The translations under genes were made by a program, and so were the position numbers. A stretch of DNA of 64,000 bases from Pollutimonas bauzanensis. GTDB taxonomy: Bacteria; Pseudomonadota; Gammaproteobacteria; Burkholderiales; Burkholderiaceae_B. Under the pieces are notes generated by a model, which did no database searches, was not told the origin of the DNA, and saw only the letters and a program-made list of their open reading frames with translations. The stretch lies in contig NZ_FQXE01000015.1 in the NCBI RefSeq assembly GCF_900129885.1, positions 1,266 to 65,265 on the forward strand, given 5' to 3'. Positions 54,174 to 63,063 of the stretch are shown in pieces. Position 1 is the first letter of the stretch. Every line of letters begins with the position of its first letter.

Positions 54174-55181
54174 ATGCCCACGCGGTCCCTTCTTTATAAA
54201 GCAGCATTCATCCTGAGCATCGCCCTGCCTGCCATCGGCCATGCGCAGGCCTCTTCTTCCATCAAGCTGGGCTATGCCAAGTGCGCGCACTGCACACCCA
54301 TGGCGCTGACTCCCGAATACGCAAGCGGCGTAAACGTCGAGGCCATCGGCTTCAATACCGGCAACGACGTCCTGACCGCGCTGGTCTCCAAAAGCATCGA
54401 TGTGGCCCAAGTGACCTACCTTCATTACGCCACGGCGCTGGATCGCGGCTTCGATCTCGTGGCGATCTCGGGCCAGATCAATGGCGGCTCGCAAACCCTG
54501 ATAGGCAATGCGCTGCCCGTGAAGGAAAACGACTGGGAAGGCCTGAAGAAAGTCATCGCCGATTACAAGAAGGAAGGAAAGCCCTTCCGTGTCGCCGCGT
54601 CGCGCGGCAATGCGCAGGATCTCCACATGCGTGGCTCGCTGGCCGCCCATGGCATCATGGTCGACAAAGATGTGCAATTCGTGAATATCCCCAATCCTTC
54701 GGATCATGTGCAGGCCCTGCGGCGCGGCGAGGTCGAGCTGGTGACCTCGGTAGAACCCTTTGCCACCCAGATCCGCCAGGCGAACGCGGCGAAATTCTTT
54801 GCCTTTCCATACGATCAGGCGGCGGGCCGGCTGACGAATCTGGTGGTCACCCGTTCGGACGTAATCGCCGAAAAGCCCCAGGCGGTGCAGGAAACTGTCC
54901 GCGCCATTGTGAAGGTGGATGAGCGGATCAGCGCCGACAAGCCTCTCTGGATCGCCACCATCCAGAAGTACACAGGCCTTGACAAGGCGATCGCCAGCGA
55001 CGCGGTGGAGAATCTGTCCCCCGACTACAAAATCCACCGCGCATCGGCCGTCGCGATCGCCAGGATGATGTTCGACCTGAAATACATCACCAAGGATGTT
55101 TCGGCCGCGGTGGAGAAGAACATGGATTACCGCTATCTGGAAGCCGCCACGGGCAAGCCCAAGACTGAACTCGGATATTGA
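54174..55181 (+). CDS. ABC transporter substrate-binding protein (SsuA/TauA/NMT1 type) with CxxC
   Basis: A 335-residue periplasmic binding protein. A signal peptide ends near IGHAQ. The mature start IKLGYAKCAHCTPMALTPEY has Cys37 and Cys40 as CxxC, unusual for this family, then TGNDVLTALVSKSIDVAQVTYLHYATALDRGFDLVAISGQ. Aliphatic sulfonate, taurine and thiamine-precursor binders share this fold. AGGAG precedes the ATG. First gene of an operon with a permease, ATPase, racemase-like enzyme and hydantoinase. Confidence 0.87.
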   Translation: MPTRSLLYKAAFILSIALPAIGHAQASSSIKLGYAKCAHCTPMALTPEYASGVNVEAIGFNTGNDVLTALVSKSIDVAQVTYLHYATALDRGFDLVAISGQINGGSQTLIGNALPVKENDWEGLKKVIADYKKEGKPFRVAASRGNAQDLHMRGSLAAHGIMVDKDVQFVNIPNPSDHVQALRRGEVELVTSVEPFATQIRQANAAKFFAFPYDQAAGRLTNLVVTRSDVIAEKPQAVQETVRAIVKVDERISADKPLWIATIQKYTGLDKAIASDAVENLSPDYKIHRASAVAIARMMFDLKYITKDVSAAVEKNMDYRYLEAATGKPKTELGY

Positions 55182-55189
55182 GAAGACCC

Positions 55190-56017
55190 ATGATGCAACA
55201 GCAATCGGCCATTGTCCGAACCTATCGGCGTATTGAACGAGCCATAGTGCCCGTTCTCGTTCTGGCCGGATGGGAGATCTTTTCCCGGTCCGGCGTGTTG
55301 CCGCCGGCCCTGCTGCCCGCGCCTTCGCAGGTGCTGCGGGCGTGGGCCGACTGGGTCTTCGCCACCGACGGAAATACGCAAACCTATAGTGGAACCTGGA
55401 TTCTGGATACGCTGGCCAGCGCGGGGCGGGTATTTGCGGGCTTCGCCATAGCCGGCGCGCTGGGCGTCGCCCTGGGCATGGCCATAGGCTGGTCGCGCAG
55501 CGTGGAAAAGCTCATCGAGCCGGTCCTGCAGGTGCTTAGACCGATACCGCCCGTATCCTGGATACCGCTGGCCATCATCTGGTTCGGCATAGCCGACAAG
55601 CCCGCCATCTTCCTGGTGTTCCTGGGCGCGTTCTTTCCCATCCTGCTCAGCACCATCCATGGCGTCAAGACTTGCGACCGCAACCTGTTGCGCGCCGGCG
55701 CCATGGTGGGGGGGAGCCCCGGCAAACTGCTGCGCCACATTGTTTTTCCGGCCGCATTGCCCAGTATTTTTTCCGGCCTGCGGATCGCGATCGGTTCGGC
55801 CTGGATGCTGACGGTGACCGCCGAAATGGTCGCAGTCAAGAGCGGCGTCGGCTATGTCCTATGGGATTCGTATTACTTCCTGCGCTACGACCTGGTGATA
55901 GCTGCGATGGCCAGTATCGGGCTGCTCGGATATCTGAGCGATTTCGCCATCAGGCTATCGATGGCCCGCGTCTTGCACTGGCAGCGCGGTTCCACCATTT
56001 CCGGCAGGGAGGGCTGA
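55190..56017 (+). CDS. SsuC/TauC-type ABC transporter permease
   Basis: A 275-residue permease with about six spans. Conserved are LPAPSQVLRAWADWV, RVFAGFAIAGALGVALGMAIGWS and the coupling loop GAMVGGSPGKLLRHIVFPAALPSIFSGLRIAIGSAWMLTVTAEM. It belongs to the nitrate/sulfonate/taurine permease group. Start at MMQQQSAIV, eight bases after the binding-protein stop; an upstream TTG is less likely. Confidence 0.9.
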   Translation: MMQQQSAIVRTYRRIERAIVPVLVLAGWEIFSRSGVLPPALLPAPSQVLRAWADWVFATDGNTQTYSGTWILDTLASAGRVFAGFAIAGALGVALGMAIGWSRSVEKLIEPVLQVLRPIPPVSWIPLAIIWFGIADKPAIFLVFLGAFFPILLSTIHGVKTCDRNLLRAGAMVGGSPGKLLRHIVFPAALPSIFSGLRIAIGSAWMLTVTAEMVAVKSGVGYVLWDSYYFLRYDLVIAAMASIGLLGYLSDFAIRLSMARVLHWQRGSTISGREG

Positions 56018-56020
56018 CTC

Positions 56021-56791
56021 ATGGCCGTGATCAAAATAATCGATGTTTCAAAGGTTTTTTCAGATGCCAGGCGCAAGACGTCCACCACGGCGCTCGCCAA
56101 CATCGACCTGACCGTCGACCGGAATGAATTCCTCTGCCTGCTCGGCCCCAGCGGCTGCGGCAAATCGACCGTGCTCAACATGATCGCCGGCTTCGACCGG
56201 CCCACTACTGGAACGGTCAGCGTTGGCGGAGGCATTGTCACCGCCCCCGGGTCCGACCGCGGCATGGTGTTTCAACAGCCCACCCTCATGCCCTGGCTGC
56301 CGGTCTGGGAGAATGTCGCCTTCTACCTGAACCTGCGCGGCGGCGACAGCGCCGAACGGCGCCGTGTCGCGCAGCGCTACATCGACATGGTCGGGCTCGG
56401 GGGTTTCGAAAACCACTTTCCCAGCGAGCTGTCCGGCGGCATGAACCAGCGGGTCGGCATTGCCCGCGCACTGCTGATGAACCCTGAAGTGATATTGATG
56501 GACGAGCCTTTCGGCGCGCTGGATGAGCAGACCAAGATGGACATGCAGGAGGAGCTGGTCAAGATCTGGCAGAAAAACCGCGGCACGATAGTCTTTGTCA
56601 CCCACAGCATTGACGAATCGCTGATGCTGGGCACGCATGTCGCGGTGATGTCGGCGCGGCCGGGCCGGATACGGGAGCTGATCGAAATCGACCTGCCGCG
56701 CCCGCGCGACCCTACCAGCAGGCAGTTCAACGATTACAAGCGCCATCTTCTCTCCCTATTACGTCCCGAACCTGTGGCTGCGACATCATGA
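56021..56791 (+). CDS. SsuB/TauB-type ABC transporter ATPase
   Basis: A 256-residue ATPase with Walker [16 protein letters not shown], signature [18 protein letters not shown], Walker [14 protein letters not shown] and switch His in [12 protein letters not shown]. Starts three bases after the permease and ends overlapping the racemase-like gene by four bases (ATGA), so the operon is tightly coupled. Confidence 0.93.
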   Translation: MAVIKIIDVSKVFSDARRKTSTTALANIDLTVDRNEFLCLLGPSGCGKSTVLNMIAGFDRPTTGTVSVGGGIVTAPGSDRGMVFQQPTLMPWLPVWENVAFYLNLRGGDSAERRRVAQRYIDMVGLGGFENHFPSELSGGMNQRVGIARALLMNPEVILMDEPFGALDEQTKMDMQEELVKIWQKNRGTIVFVTHSIDESLMLGTHVAVMSARPGRIRELIEIDLPRPRDPTSRQFNDYKRHLLSLLRPEPVAATS

Positions 56792-57516
56792 CAAACCGCA
56801 TTTTGCTAGGCATGCTTACCCCTTCATCAAACACCGTGCTCGAACCCGTCACGTCCTCCATGCTGGCCGGCGTACCCAATGCAAGCGCTCATTTCGGCCG
56901 CTTTCGCGTGACGGAAATCGCGCTGTCGGAAACCGCGCTGGCGCAGTTCGACGACGCCGAGATCCTGCGCGCCGCGGAGCTGCTGAGCCACGCCAGAATG
57001 TCGGCGATAGGCTGGAACGGCACATCCGCGGGCTGGCTTGGATTCGAAGCCGACGAACGCCTGTGCGCCAGGATCACCGCGCGCACGGGCATTCCCGCCT
57101 GCACATCGGTGCTCGCCCTCAATGAGATCTTCCGGCTCAAGGGCATCAGGCGCTTCGGCCTGGTGACGCCTTATCTGGACGACGTGCAGGAAAATATCAT
57201 CGCCAACTACCGGGGCGCCGGCCTCGAGTGCGTCGCCGAACGGCATCTGGGAAAGCAGGACAATTTCTCTTTTTCAGCAGTCACCGACGAGCAGATACGC
57301 GAGATGGCCCGCGCCGTCGCCGCCGGCAAACCCGAAGCCATCACTATTTTCTGCACCAATCTGCGCGGCGCTCCGCTCGCGGCGGAACTGGAAAAAGAGC
57401 TCGGCATTCCCGTCTATGACACCATCTCCACCGTCGTCTGGAAGTCGCTCAAGCTCGCCGGCGCCAGCGCGTCGGCCGTCAAGGGATGGGGATCGCTTTT
57501 CGAGGAGTTGCCATGA
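56788..57516 (+). CDS. Asp/Glu racemase-superfamily enzyme, AMDase/maleate-isomerase-like
   Basis: A 242-residue protein of the racemase superfamily that includes aspartate racemase, hydantoin racemase, maleate isomerase and arylmalonate decarboxylase. It has [10 protein letters not shown] near the N-terminus, and at the first catalytic position WNGTSAG (Asn77-Gly78-Thr79) instead of Cys. The second catalytic Cys189 is present in IFCTNLRG. Arylmalonate decarboxylase shows the same loss, with Cys188. It could therefore decarboxylate or isomerise a malonate-like acid or a ureide intermediate. It overlaps both neighbours by four bases. Confidence 0.8.
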   Translation: MTNRILLGMLTPSSNTVLEPVTSSMLAGVPNASAHFGRFRVTEIALSETALAQFDDAEILRAAELLSHARMSAIGWNGTSAGWLGFEADERLCARITARTGIPACTSVLALNEIFRLKGIRRFGLVTPYLDDVQENIIANYRGAGLECVAERHLGKQDNFSFSAVTDEQIREMARAVAAGKPEAITIFCTNLRGAPLAAELEKELGIPVYDTISTVVWKSLKLAGASASAVKGWGSLFEELP

Positions 57517-58979
57517 CCGGAACAGGACCCGGCCCGGCCGCGTTCGACATGGTCATCCGCAACGGCAGGATCGCCACGGCATCGGATACATTCCATGCGG
57601 ATATCGGCATCCGGGGCGGCAAAATCGTCGCGCTGGCACAGCGCCTGGGCCCGGGACTCGATGAAATAGACGCCGCCGGGCGCTGGGTGCTGCCGGGAGG
57701 CATCGACGCTCATTGCCACCTGGACCAGCCCACGGGCGACGCGTCGGTGATGGCGGACGACTTCCTTACCGGCACACGTTCCGCGGCCTGCGGGGGAACG
57801 ACCACGGTGATCCCGTTCGCGGCCCAGCAGAAGGGAGGTACGCTGGAAGACGCCGTGGCGGATTATCATCGCCGCGCCAGCGGCAAAGCCTGCATCGACT
57901 ATGCATTCCATCTGATCGTCGCCGACGCAACGCCCCATACGGTGCAAAAAGAGCTGCCGGACCTGATCAGGCGCGGCTATACGTCGTTCAAGATTTACAT
58001 GACATATGAAAGCCTCAAGCTGGATGACCGCCAGATTCTGGATGTGCTGGCCTTGGCGCGCAGCGAAGGGGCCATGACGATGGTGCATGCGGAAAACAGC
58101 GATTGCATCGCCTGGCTGACCGACTACCTGCTCGAGCGGGGCATGAAGGCGCCGCGGTACCACGGCACATCGCGGCCCGCGGTCGCGGAGCGCGAGGCCA
58201 CCCACCGCGCCATTTCCCTGGCCGAGTTTCTGGATACGCCAGTCCTGATCGTTCATGTCTCAGGCGCTGAAGCCGCCGACCAGATTCGCCAGGCGCAGAC
58301 CCGCGGCCTGCGCGTCTATGCGGAAACCTGCCCGCAGTATCTGTTCCTGACCGCCGCGGACCTGGACCGGCACGGGTTCGAGGGGGCGAAATGCATCTGC
58401 AGCCCCCCGCCTCGCGACGCCGGCAGCCAGCAAGCCATATGGGACGGCCTGGACAATGGCACATTCCAGGTCTTTTCCTCGGATCACGCGCCCTTCCGCT
58501 ATGAGGACGCGCAGGGCAAGAAGGTTGCGGGGGAAGAGGCCGACTTCAGCCGGATTCCCAATGGTATCCCCGGGCTGGAAACGCGCCTGCCGCTGCTATT
58601 CTCGGAAGGCGTGCTCAAAGGCCGCATCGACATCCATAAATTCGTTGCCCTGACATCGACCGGCCCCGCCAGGATCTATGGGCTCTATCCGCGCAAGGGC
58701 AGCATCAGCGTTGGCGCCGACGCCGATATCGTCATCTGGGACACCGGCCTGCGGCGCACCATCCATAACGACGCGCTGCATCATAACGTCGATTACACGC
58801 CGTACGAAGGCCGCCGCGTCACGGCGTGGCCGGCGGTCACCTTATTGCGCGGCAAAAGAGTGTTTGATAATGGCGCGTTCCTGGGCCAAGCCGGAGACGG
58901 CCAGTTCCTGCCCTGCGAAAAGCCCGCCCTGGCCCAGCCGAGGCCAGGGCGCGCGGGACGCTCGCCATGGCTTGAATAG
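57513..58979 (+). CDS. D-hydantoinase/dihydropyrimidinase
   Basis: A 488-residue amidohydrolase that opens cyclic ureides or imides such as dihydropyrimidines and hydantoins. Binuclear metal ligands are visible: His67/His69 in DAHCHLD, carboxylated Lys160 in TSFKIYM, His192 in MVHAEN, His248 in IVHVSG and Asp324 in SSDHAPF. The start ATGA overlaps the racemase-like gene. Substrate unknown; the ABC importer and racemase-like enzyme point to an imported ureide. Standard length for the family. Confidence 0.9.
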   Translation: MTGTGPGPAAFDMVIRNGRIATASDTFHADIGIRGGKIVALAQRLGPGLDEIDAAGRWVLPGGIDAHCHLDQPTGDASVMADDFLTGTRSAACGGTTTVIPFAAQQKGGTLEDAVADYHRRASGKACIDYAFHLIVADATPHTVQKELPDLIRRGYTSFKIYMTYESLKLDDRQILDVLALARSEGAMTMVHAENSDCIAWLTDYLLERGMKAPRYHGTSRPAVAEREATHRAISLAEFLDTPVLIVHVSGAEAADQIRQAQTRGLRVYAETCPQYLFLTAADLDRHGFEGAKCICSPPPRDAGSQQAIWDGLDNGTFQVFSSDHAPFRYEDAQGKKVAGEEADFSRIPNGIPGLETRLPLLFSEGVLKGRIDIHKFVALTSTGPARIYGLYPRKGSISVGADADIVIWDTGLRRTIHNDALHHNVDYTPYEGRRVTAWPAVTLLRGKRVFDNGAFLGQAGDGQFLPCEKPALAQPRPGRAGRSPWLE

Positions 58980-58989
58980 GGGCGCCGCA

Positions 58990-59727
58990 TCAGGAAAAAA
59001 TGCTGCGCCAATCCACCAGGCCCTGCGTTTTGTCGTTGAAATCGAGCGTCTTCTCGATGTGGTCCAGGTGCTGCAGCATGCCTTCGATCGCGGCATCCGG
59101 GGCATGGCGCTCGATCGCATCGATGATGCCGGCATGTTCGTGAAACGGGCAAGCCGGCGCATTGGGCTTGTCGTACAGCGCAATCGCCAGGCAAGTCTGG
59201 GCGCACATTTCCCTGATAATGCGCAGCAAGGTCGCATTCCCGGCCAGCGACGCGAGCAGCACATGGAACTCCCCCGACAAGCGGATGATGCTGGCCCGGT
59301 CCCCCGCGGCCCGGGCCCGGGACTCTTGCGCCACATGTGCGCGCAGCAGGGCCAAATGGGCCGGCGCCGCCACGGAACAGAGCATGCGCACCACCTCCGG
59401 CTCAATCAGGCGCCGCGCCACGAAGACTTCGCGAGCCTCGGCGACCGAAGGGCTGGCGATATAGGCGCCGCGATTGGGGATCAGCGTAACGAGCTTTTCG
59501 TGCGCCATTCTGGCCAGCACCTGGCGAATGATCGTGCGGCTGGTGCCCACCACTTCCCCCAGCCGCTCCTCGATCAATTTCGTGCCCGGCAGCAGGCGGT
59601 GCTCGAAGATCGCCTGCTGCAGCTTCGCATAGATTTCCTCGCTGGCCGTGATCGCGGGCCGCTTGCGCGGCGCCGCTGTCTGCGCCGCAATACCCTTGCG
59701 GCTATCGGTCTTCTTCTTTGAGTTCAT
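58990..59727 (-). CDS. GntR-family regulator with FCD domain
   Basis: A 245-residue FadR-type repressor. The winged HTH is ASEEIYAKLQQAIFEHRLLPG with RLGEVVGTSRTIIRQVLARM, and the C-terminal FCD domain (EVVRMLCSVAAPAHLALLRAHV through HAGIIDAIERHAPDAAIEGM) binds metal or acid ligands. It converges on the hydantoinase gene with 10 bases between stops. TTGTATACAA sites upstream of it recur upstream of the ABC/hydantoinase operon, so it probably controls both. Confidence 0.88.
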   Translation of the reverse strand: MNSKKKTDSRKGIAAQTAAPRKRPAITASEEIYAKLQQAIFEHRLLPGTKLIEERLGEVVGTSRTIIRQVLARMAHEKLVTLIPNRGAYIASPSVAEAREVFVARRLIEPEVVRMLCSVAAPAHLALLRAHVAQESRARAAGDRASIIRLSGEFHVLLASLAGNATLLRIIREMCAQTCLAIALYDKPNAPACPFHEHAGIIDAIERHAPDAAIEGMLQHLDHIEKTLDFNDKTQGLVDWRSIFS

Positions 59728-59762
59728 AGATCGGCGTCGGCCTGTGGCACATGCAAGGACAT

Positions 59763-59797
59763 ATTGTATTAAATGGGCTGATTGAATTGTATACAAT
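59763..59797. promoter_or_regulatory. GntR operator candidates upstream of the GntR gene
   Basis: A perfect 12-bp palindrome ATTGTATACAAT at 59786-59797 and a related ATTGTATTAAAT at 59763-59774, spaced 23 bases. The core TGTATACA fits the operator shape of FadR/FCD regulators. They lie between the LysR stop and the GntR start, consistent with autorepression. Confidence 0.55.
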
Positions 59798-59808
59798 ACT
59801 GGTCCCGA

Positions 59809-60708
59809 CTAGAACCCGCCGCGCGCCTGCATCGCCAGTTCGGCGTCCAGCCACGCGGCGAAGCTGCGGGCCTCGGCGGCCGCGTTCGGCGCAAGGCCGT
59901 AGTAATAGCGGCTCAGCGGCATGCGCAAGTCGGGCAGCGGGCATTGCAGGCGCCCCGACGCCAGGTCATTCCCGACGAGCGAAGCCGGCGCCAGGGCGAA
60001 GCCCAGGCCGTCGACCGCCGCCTGCAGCACGAAATGAAGGTGATCGAACTGCAGCCGGCCAGCCGTTTTCTGGCGGGCGACGCCCACGTGCTTCTTCCAG
60101 TCGTCCCAATCCTGCTTGCGCGTCCTGGACGACAGCAGCACATGGGCGCCCAGCGCGCCGGGCTCGGCCACCGGCTGCGCCTCGAACAGCGCCGGCGCGC
60201 CGACGATGAAGGCCTCGTCTTCCAGGAAAGGGCGAAGCCGGATGGACGATGGCCAGCCATCCAGGCCGCGCCGGATGGCCACATCGAACTCGTCCACGGC
60301 CTGGTCCGGCGCCCGCGTGCTGGTCACCACTTGCGGCTCTATGCCCGGATGCTGCGCCACGAAGGCCGGCAGGCGCGGTATGAGCCAGCGCACCGCAAAA
60401 GAAGGCCGCACATTGATTCTCACCGCCAGGGCAGGCCCGCGCCCCATGAGCGCTTGCGCGGCGGCGGCGATCTGGTCCAGCGCCGCGGCGGCTTCCGCAA
60501 AAAACTGCTGGCCTTCGAGAGTCAGGCTGACCTGCCGGATGCGGCGCTCGAACAGGACGACCCCGAGGTAATCCTCGAGCTTGCGGATCTGGCGGCTGAT
60601 CGCGCCATGCGTGACGTGCAGCTCGGCCGCGGCGCGCGTAAAGCTCTGGTGGCGGGCGGCGGCGGCGAAGGCGCGCACGGCGTTCAGGGGAGGCAGGCGC
60701 ATGGTCAT
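59809..60708 (-). CDS. LysR-family regulator (GcvA-like)
   Basis: A 299-residue regulator. The HTH is LPPLNAVRAFAAAARHQSFTRAAAELHVTHGAISRQIRKLEDYLG, the standard GcvA-type start, followed by an effector domain (WLIPRLPAFVAQHPGIEPQVV). It is divergent from an MFS transporter, the probable target. The ATG at 60708 is chosen; the methionine two codons later (MRLPPL) is also possible. The effector is unknown. Confidence 0.87.
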   Translation of the reverse strand: MTMRLPPLNAVRAFAAAARHQSFTRAAAELHVTHGAISRQIRKLEDYLGVVLFERRIRQVSLTLEGQQFFAEAAAALDQIAAAAQALMGRGPALAVRINVRPSFAVRWLIPRLPAFVAQHPGIEPQVVTSTRAPDQAVDEFDVAIRRGLDGWPSSIRLRPFLEDEAFIVGAPALFEAQPVAEPGALGAHVLLSSRTRKQDWDDWKKHVGVARQKTAGRLQFDHLHFVLQAAVDGLGFALAPASLVGNDLASGRLQCPLPDLRMPLSRYYYGLAPNAAAEARSFAAWLDAELAMQARGGF

Positions 60709-60782
60709 GCGTGCGAATTTATCACACATGGCCGGCGCAAATCTCGTTTGTCCCGCGGCCCGCGCAACGCATACCATGCGGC

Positions 60783-61913
60783 ATGACGCAAATAGCCGAC
60801 TCCACCCCAGACCTGCATTCACGCCGCGCCGCCATGGCGCTGGGGCTGTCCTTGCCCGTGGACACGGTGCTGTACCTGCTGCTGCCCATGTACGCCCCGC
60901 AATTCGGCGTATCCCTGGCCGAAGCCGGCCTGCTGCTGGCGGCCAACCGCCTGGTGCGCATAGCGGGCTATGCCTGGGTGGCGCGCTTCTGCGCCCGGCG
61001 CGGCGATCGCCTCGCATGCTCGCTGGCGGTGGCGGTGGCGGCGGCCTGCAGCGTGGGCTGCGCCACGCTCTCGGGCTTCTGGGCGCTGCTGCCGCTGCGC
61101 CTGCTGTGGGGACTTTCCTTCGCAACCCTGAACCTCACCACGCAGGCATTGGCAACCGCGCAGGCCGAAGGCGCGGCGCGGCGTTCCGGGCGCTCCCGGG
61201 CCGTCATCGCCATGGGGCCCGTACTGGCGCTGCCGCTGGCCGCCCTGCTCGCCTTGTGGCTCGGGCCACGGCCCATCTTTGTCCTGCTTGCTGCGCTGGC
61301 CCTGGCCGGCCTGGCCGCGACGCGGCGGCTGCCTTCTGTTTCGCACGCCCCCGTACAAAGGCCGCGCGGCTGGAAGCTGCCGAACAGCCTGGATGCCTGG
61401 TCCTTCCTGGAAGGCCTGACGCTGGACGGCCTTTTCATCATCGGCCTGTCCTATCTGGGCAAGGACCTGCTGCCCGGCAATGCCGTGGTGGCGGCCGGCC
61501 TGCTCATGGCGCTGCGCTACCTGGCGGAGATTCTGTTGAGCCCGCTGGGAGGACATATGGCGGAGCGCCTCGGGGCGGAAAGGCTGCTGGTGGCGCTATC
61601 GCTGCTCACGGCCCTGGCCCTCGTCGGCTTCGGCGCGGGCTGGCTGTGGAGCGGCGCGGCCGTGATCGTGGTGCTGCGCGCGCTCCAGCTGCCGCTGCTG
61701 CCGCCCATAGTGGCCAGGCGCAACCCCGGTCCGGCGCGGGTGCAGGCGCTGGCCGCCCGCTCGGTATGGCGCGACATCGGCGCCGGCACCGGCCCGATAC
61801 TGGCCGGACTGCTGCTGCCTGTCGTGTCGCCACTATGGATCTACGGCGTTTCGGCGCTGCTGCTGGCCTGGGCCGCGCTGGCCTGCGCGCGACCCCATAC
61901 AAACGCTAATTGA
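60783..61913 (+). CDS. MFS transporter
   Basis: A 376-residue membrane protein with about 11-12 spans. It shows MFS features: GVSLAEAGLLLAANRLVRIAGYAWVARFCARRGDR near the first loop and LWGLSFATLNLTTQALA. The substrate is not identifiable. It is short for MFS but complete. Divergent from the LysR gene; the start at 60783 follows the LysR promoter region. Confidence 0.8.
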   Translation: MTQIADSTPDLHSRRAAMALGLSLPVDTVLYLLLPMYAPQFGVSLAEAGLLLAANRLVRIAGYAWVARFCARRGDRLACSLAVAVAAACSVGCATLSGFWALLPLRLLWGLSFATLNLTTQALATAQAEGAARRSGRSRAVIAMGPVLALPLAALLALWLGPRPIFVLLAALALAGLAATRRLPSVSHAPVQRPRGWKLPNSLDAWSFLEGLTLDGLFIIGLSYLGKDLLPGNAVVAAGLLMALRYLAEILLSPLGGHMAERLGAERLLVALSLLTALALVGFGAGWLWSGAAVIVVLRALQLPLLPPIVARRNPGPARVQALAARSVWRDIGAGTGPILAGLLLPVVSPLWIYGVSALLLAWAALACARPHTNAN

Positions 61914-62035
61914 CGTACCGGACCTTGACGGTTAAACCTCCATCAGGCTCATCCCGGCTTGCACCGGATCGCCCATATAAAAAATGTGTCGCGCCCAGCC
62001 GCGCGGTGCCAACTATAGCTTTCCCAGGAGACACT

Positions 62036-62998
62036 ATGAATACTTCAGTAAAGCGCTTCGCCCTTATGCTGTGCTGTTCGCTGGTGGCCGCGCAGCCCGC
62101 CGTGGCGGAAAACATTTCGATCGCCACCGGCGGCACGGGGGGTGTTTATTATCCGATAGGCGGCGGCATCGCCTCGGTGCTGTCCAAGAAAGTGCCCGGG
62201 ATGGAGGCCACGGCGGAGGTGACCGGCGGCTCGGTCGACAATCTGAAGCTGATCGACGGGGACGCGTCGTATATCGGCCTGGTGATGTCCGATGCGGGCC
62301 AGGACGCCTACAAGGGGGAAAACAAATTCAAGGGCAGCAAGGTGCCCCTGCGCACGCTGATGATCCTGTACCCGAACCGCATGCACGTGGTGACGGTCGA
62401 AGGGCGCGGCATCAACAGCATCGCCGACCTCAAGGGCAAGCACATTTCCACCGGCTCGCCGGGCAGCGCGACCGAGGTCATGGCCTTCCGCGTGCTTGAA
62501 GCGGCCGGCCTGGACAAGGACAAGGACGTCAAGCGCGAACGCCTGAGCGTGGCCGAGTCGGTCAACGGCGTCAAGGACAACAAGATCGCCGCGTTCTTCT
62601 GGGTGGGCGGCCTGCCTACGGCGGCGGTCACCGACCTGGCCAACACCCCGGGCACCAAGATCAAGATGATAGACAATGCCGACCTGGTGCCGGCGATGAA
62701 CAAGAAATACGGCAATCTATACATCGAAGACACGATACCGAAATCGACCTACCGCGGCATGGAGGCCGACAACAAGCAGGCGACCGTCATGAATATTCTC
62801 GTCGCCAACGAGAAAATGGACGACAAGACCGCGTACAACATCGTCAAGACCATTTTCGAGAGCCGCGACGATCTGATCGCCGTGCACAAAGACACGGCCG
62901 AGTTCAAACTGGAAAACCAGAAGGCGGCGGCTTCGCCCATCCCCTTCCATCCAGGCGCCATCAAGTACTTCGAAGAGCGCGGCATCAAGCTCGATTGA
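62036..62998 (+). CDS. TAXI-type TRAP transporter solute receptor
   Basis: A 320-residue periplasmic receptor of the TAXI family. A signal peptide ends near QPAVAE, followed by ISIATGGTGGVYYPIGGGIASVLSKKVPG, the family hallmark, then GKHISTGSPGSATEVMAFRVLEAAG. AGGAG precedes the ATG. It pairs with the downstream fused TRAP permease. TAXI systems import small acids such as C4-dicarboxylates or glutamate; the substrate here is unknown. Confidence 0.92.
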   Translation: MNTSVKRFALMLCCSLVAAQPAVAENISIATGGTGGVYYPIGGGIASVLSKKVPGMEATAEVTGGSVDNLKLIDGDASYIGLVMSDAGQDAYKGENKFKGSKVPLRTLMILYPNRMHVVTVEGRGINSIADLKGKHISTGSPGSATEVMAFRVLEAAGLDKDKDVKRERLSVAESVNGVKDNKIAAFFWVGGLPTAAVTDLANTPGTKIKMIDNADLVPAMNKKYGNLYIEDTIPKSTYRGMEADNKQATVMNILVANEKMDDKTAYNIVKTIFESRDDLIAVHKDTAEFKLENQKAAASPIPFHPGAIKYFEERGIKLD

Positions 62999-63014
62999 TC
63001 GCTTGATCCCCCAT

Positions 63015-63043
63015 CCCCAACCCTGCGCGGTTGGGGTTTTTCG
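63015..63043 (+). terminator. Hairpin with T-run between TAXI receptor and TRAP permease
   Basis: CCCCAACC pairs with GGTTGGGG around CTGCGC and is followed by TTTTTCG. It would lower permease expression relative to the receptor, a common arrangement in binding-protein operons. Confidence 0.75.
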
Positions 63044-63063
63044 TTTTTGAAGAGACTCCCAGC

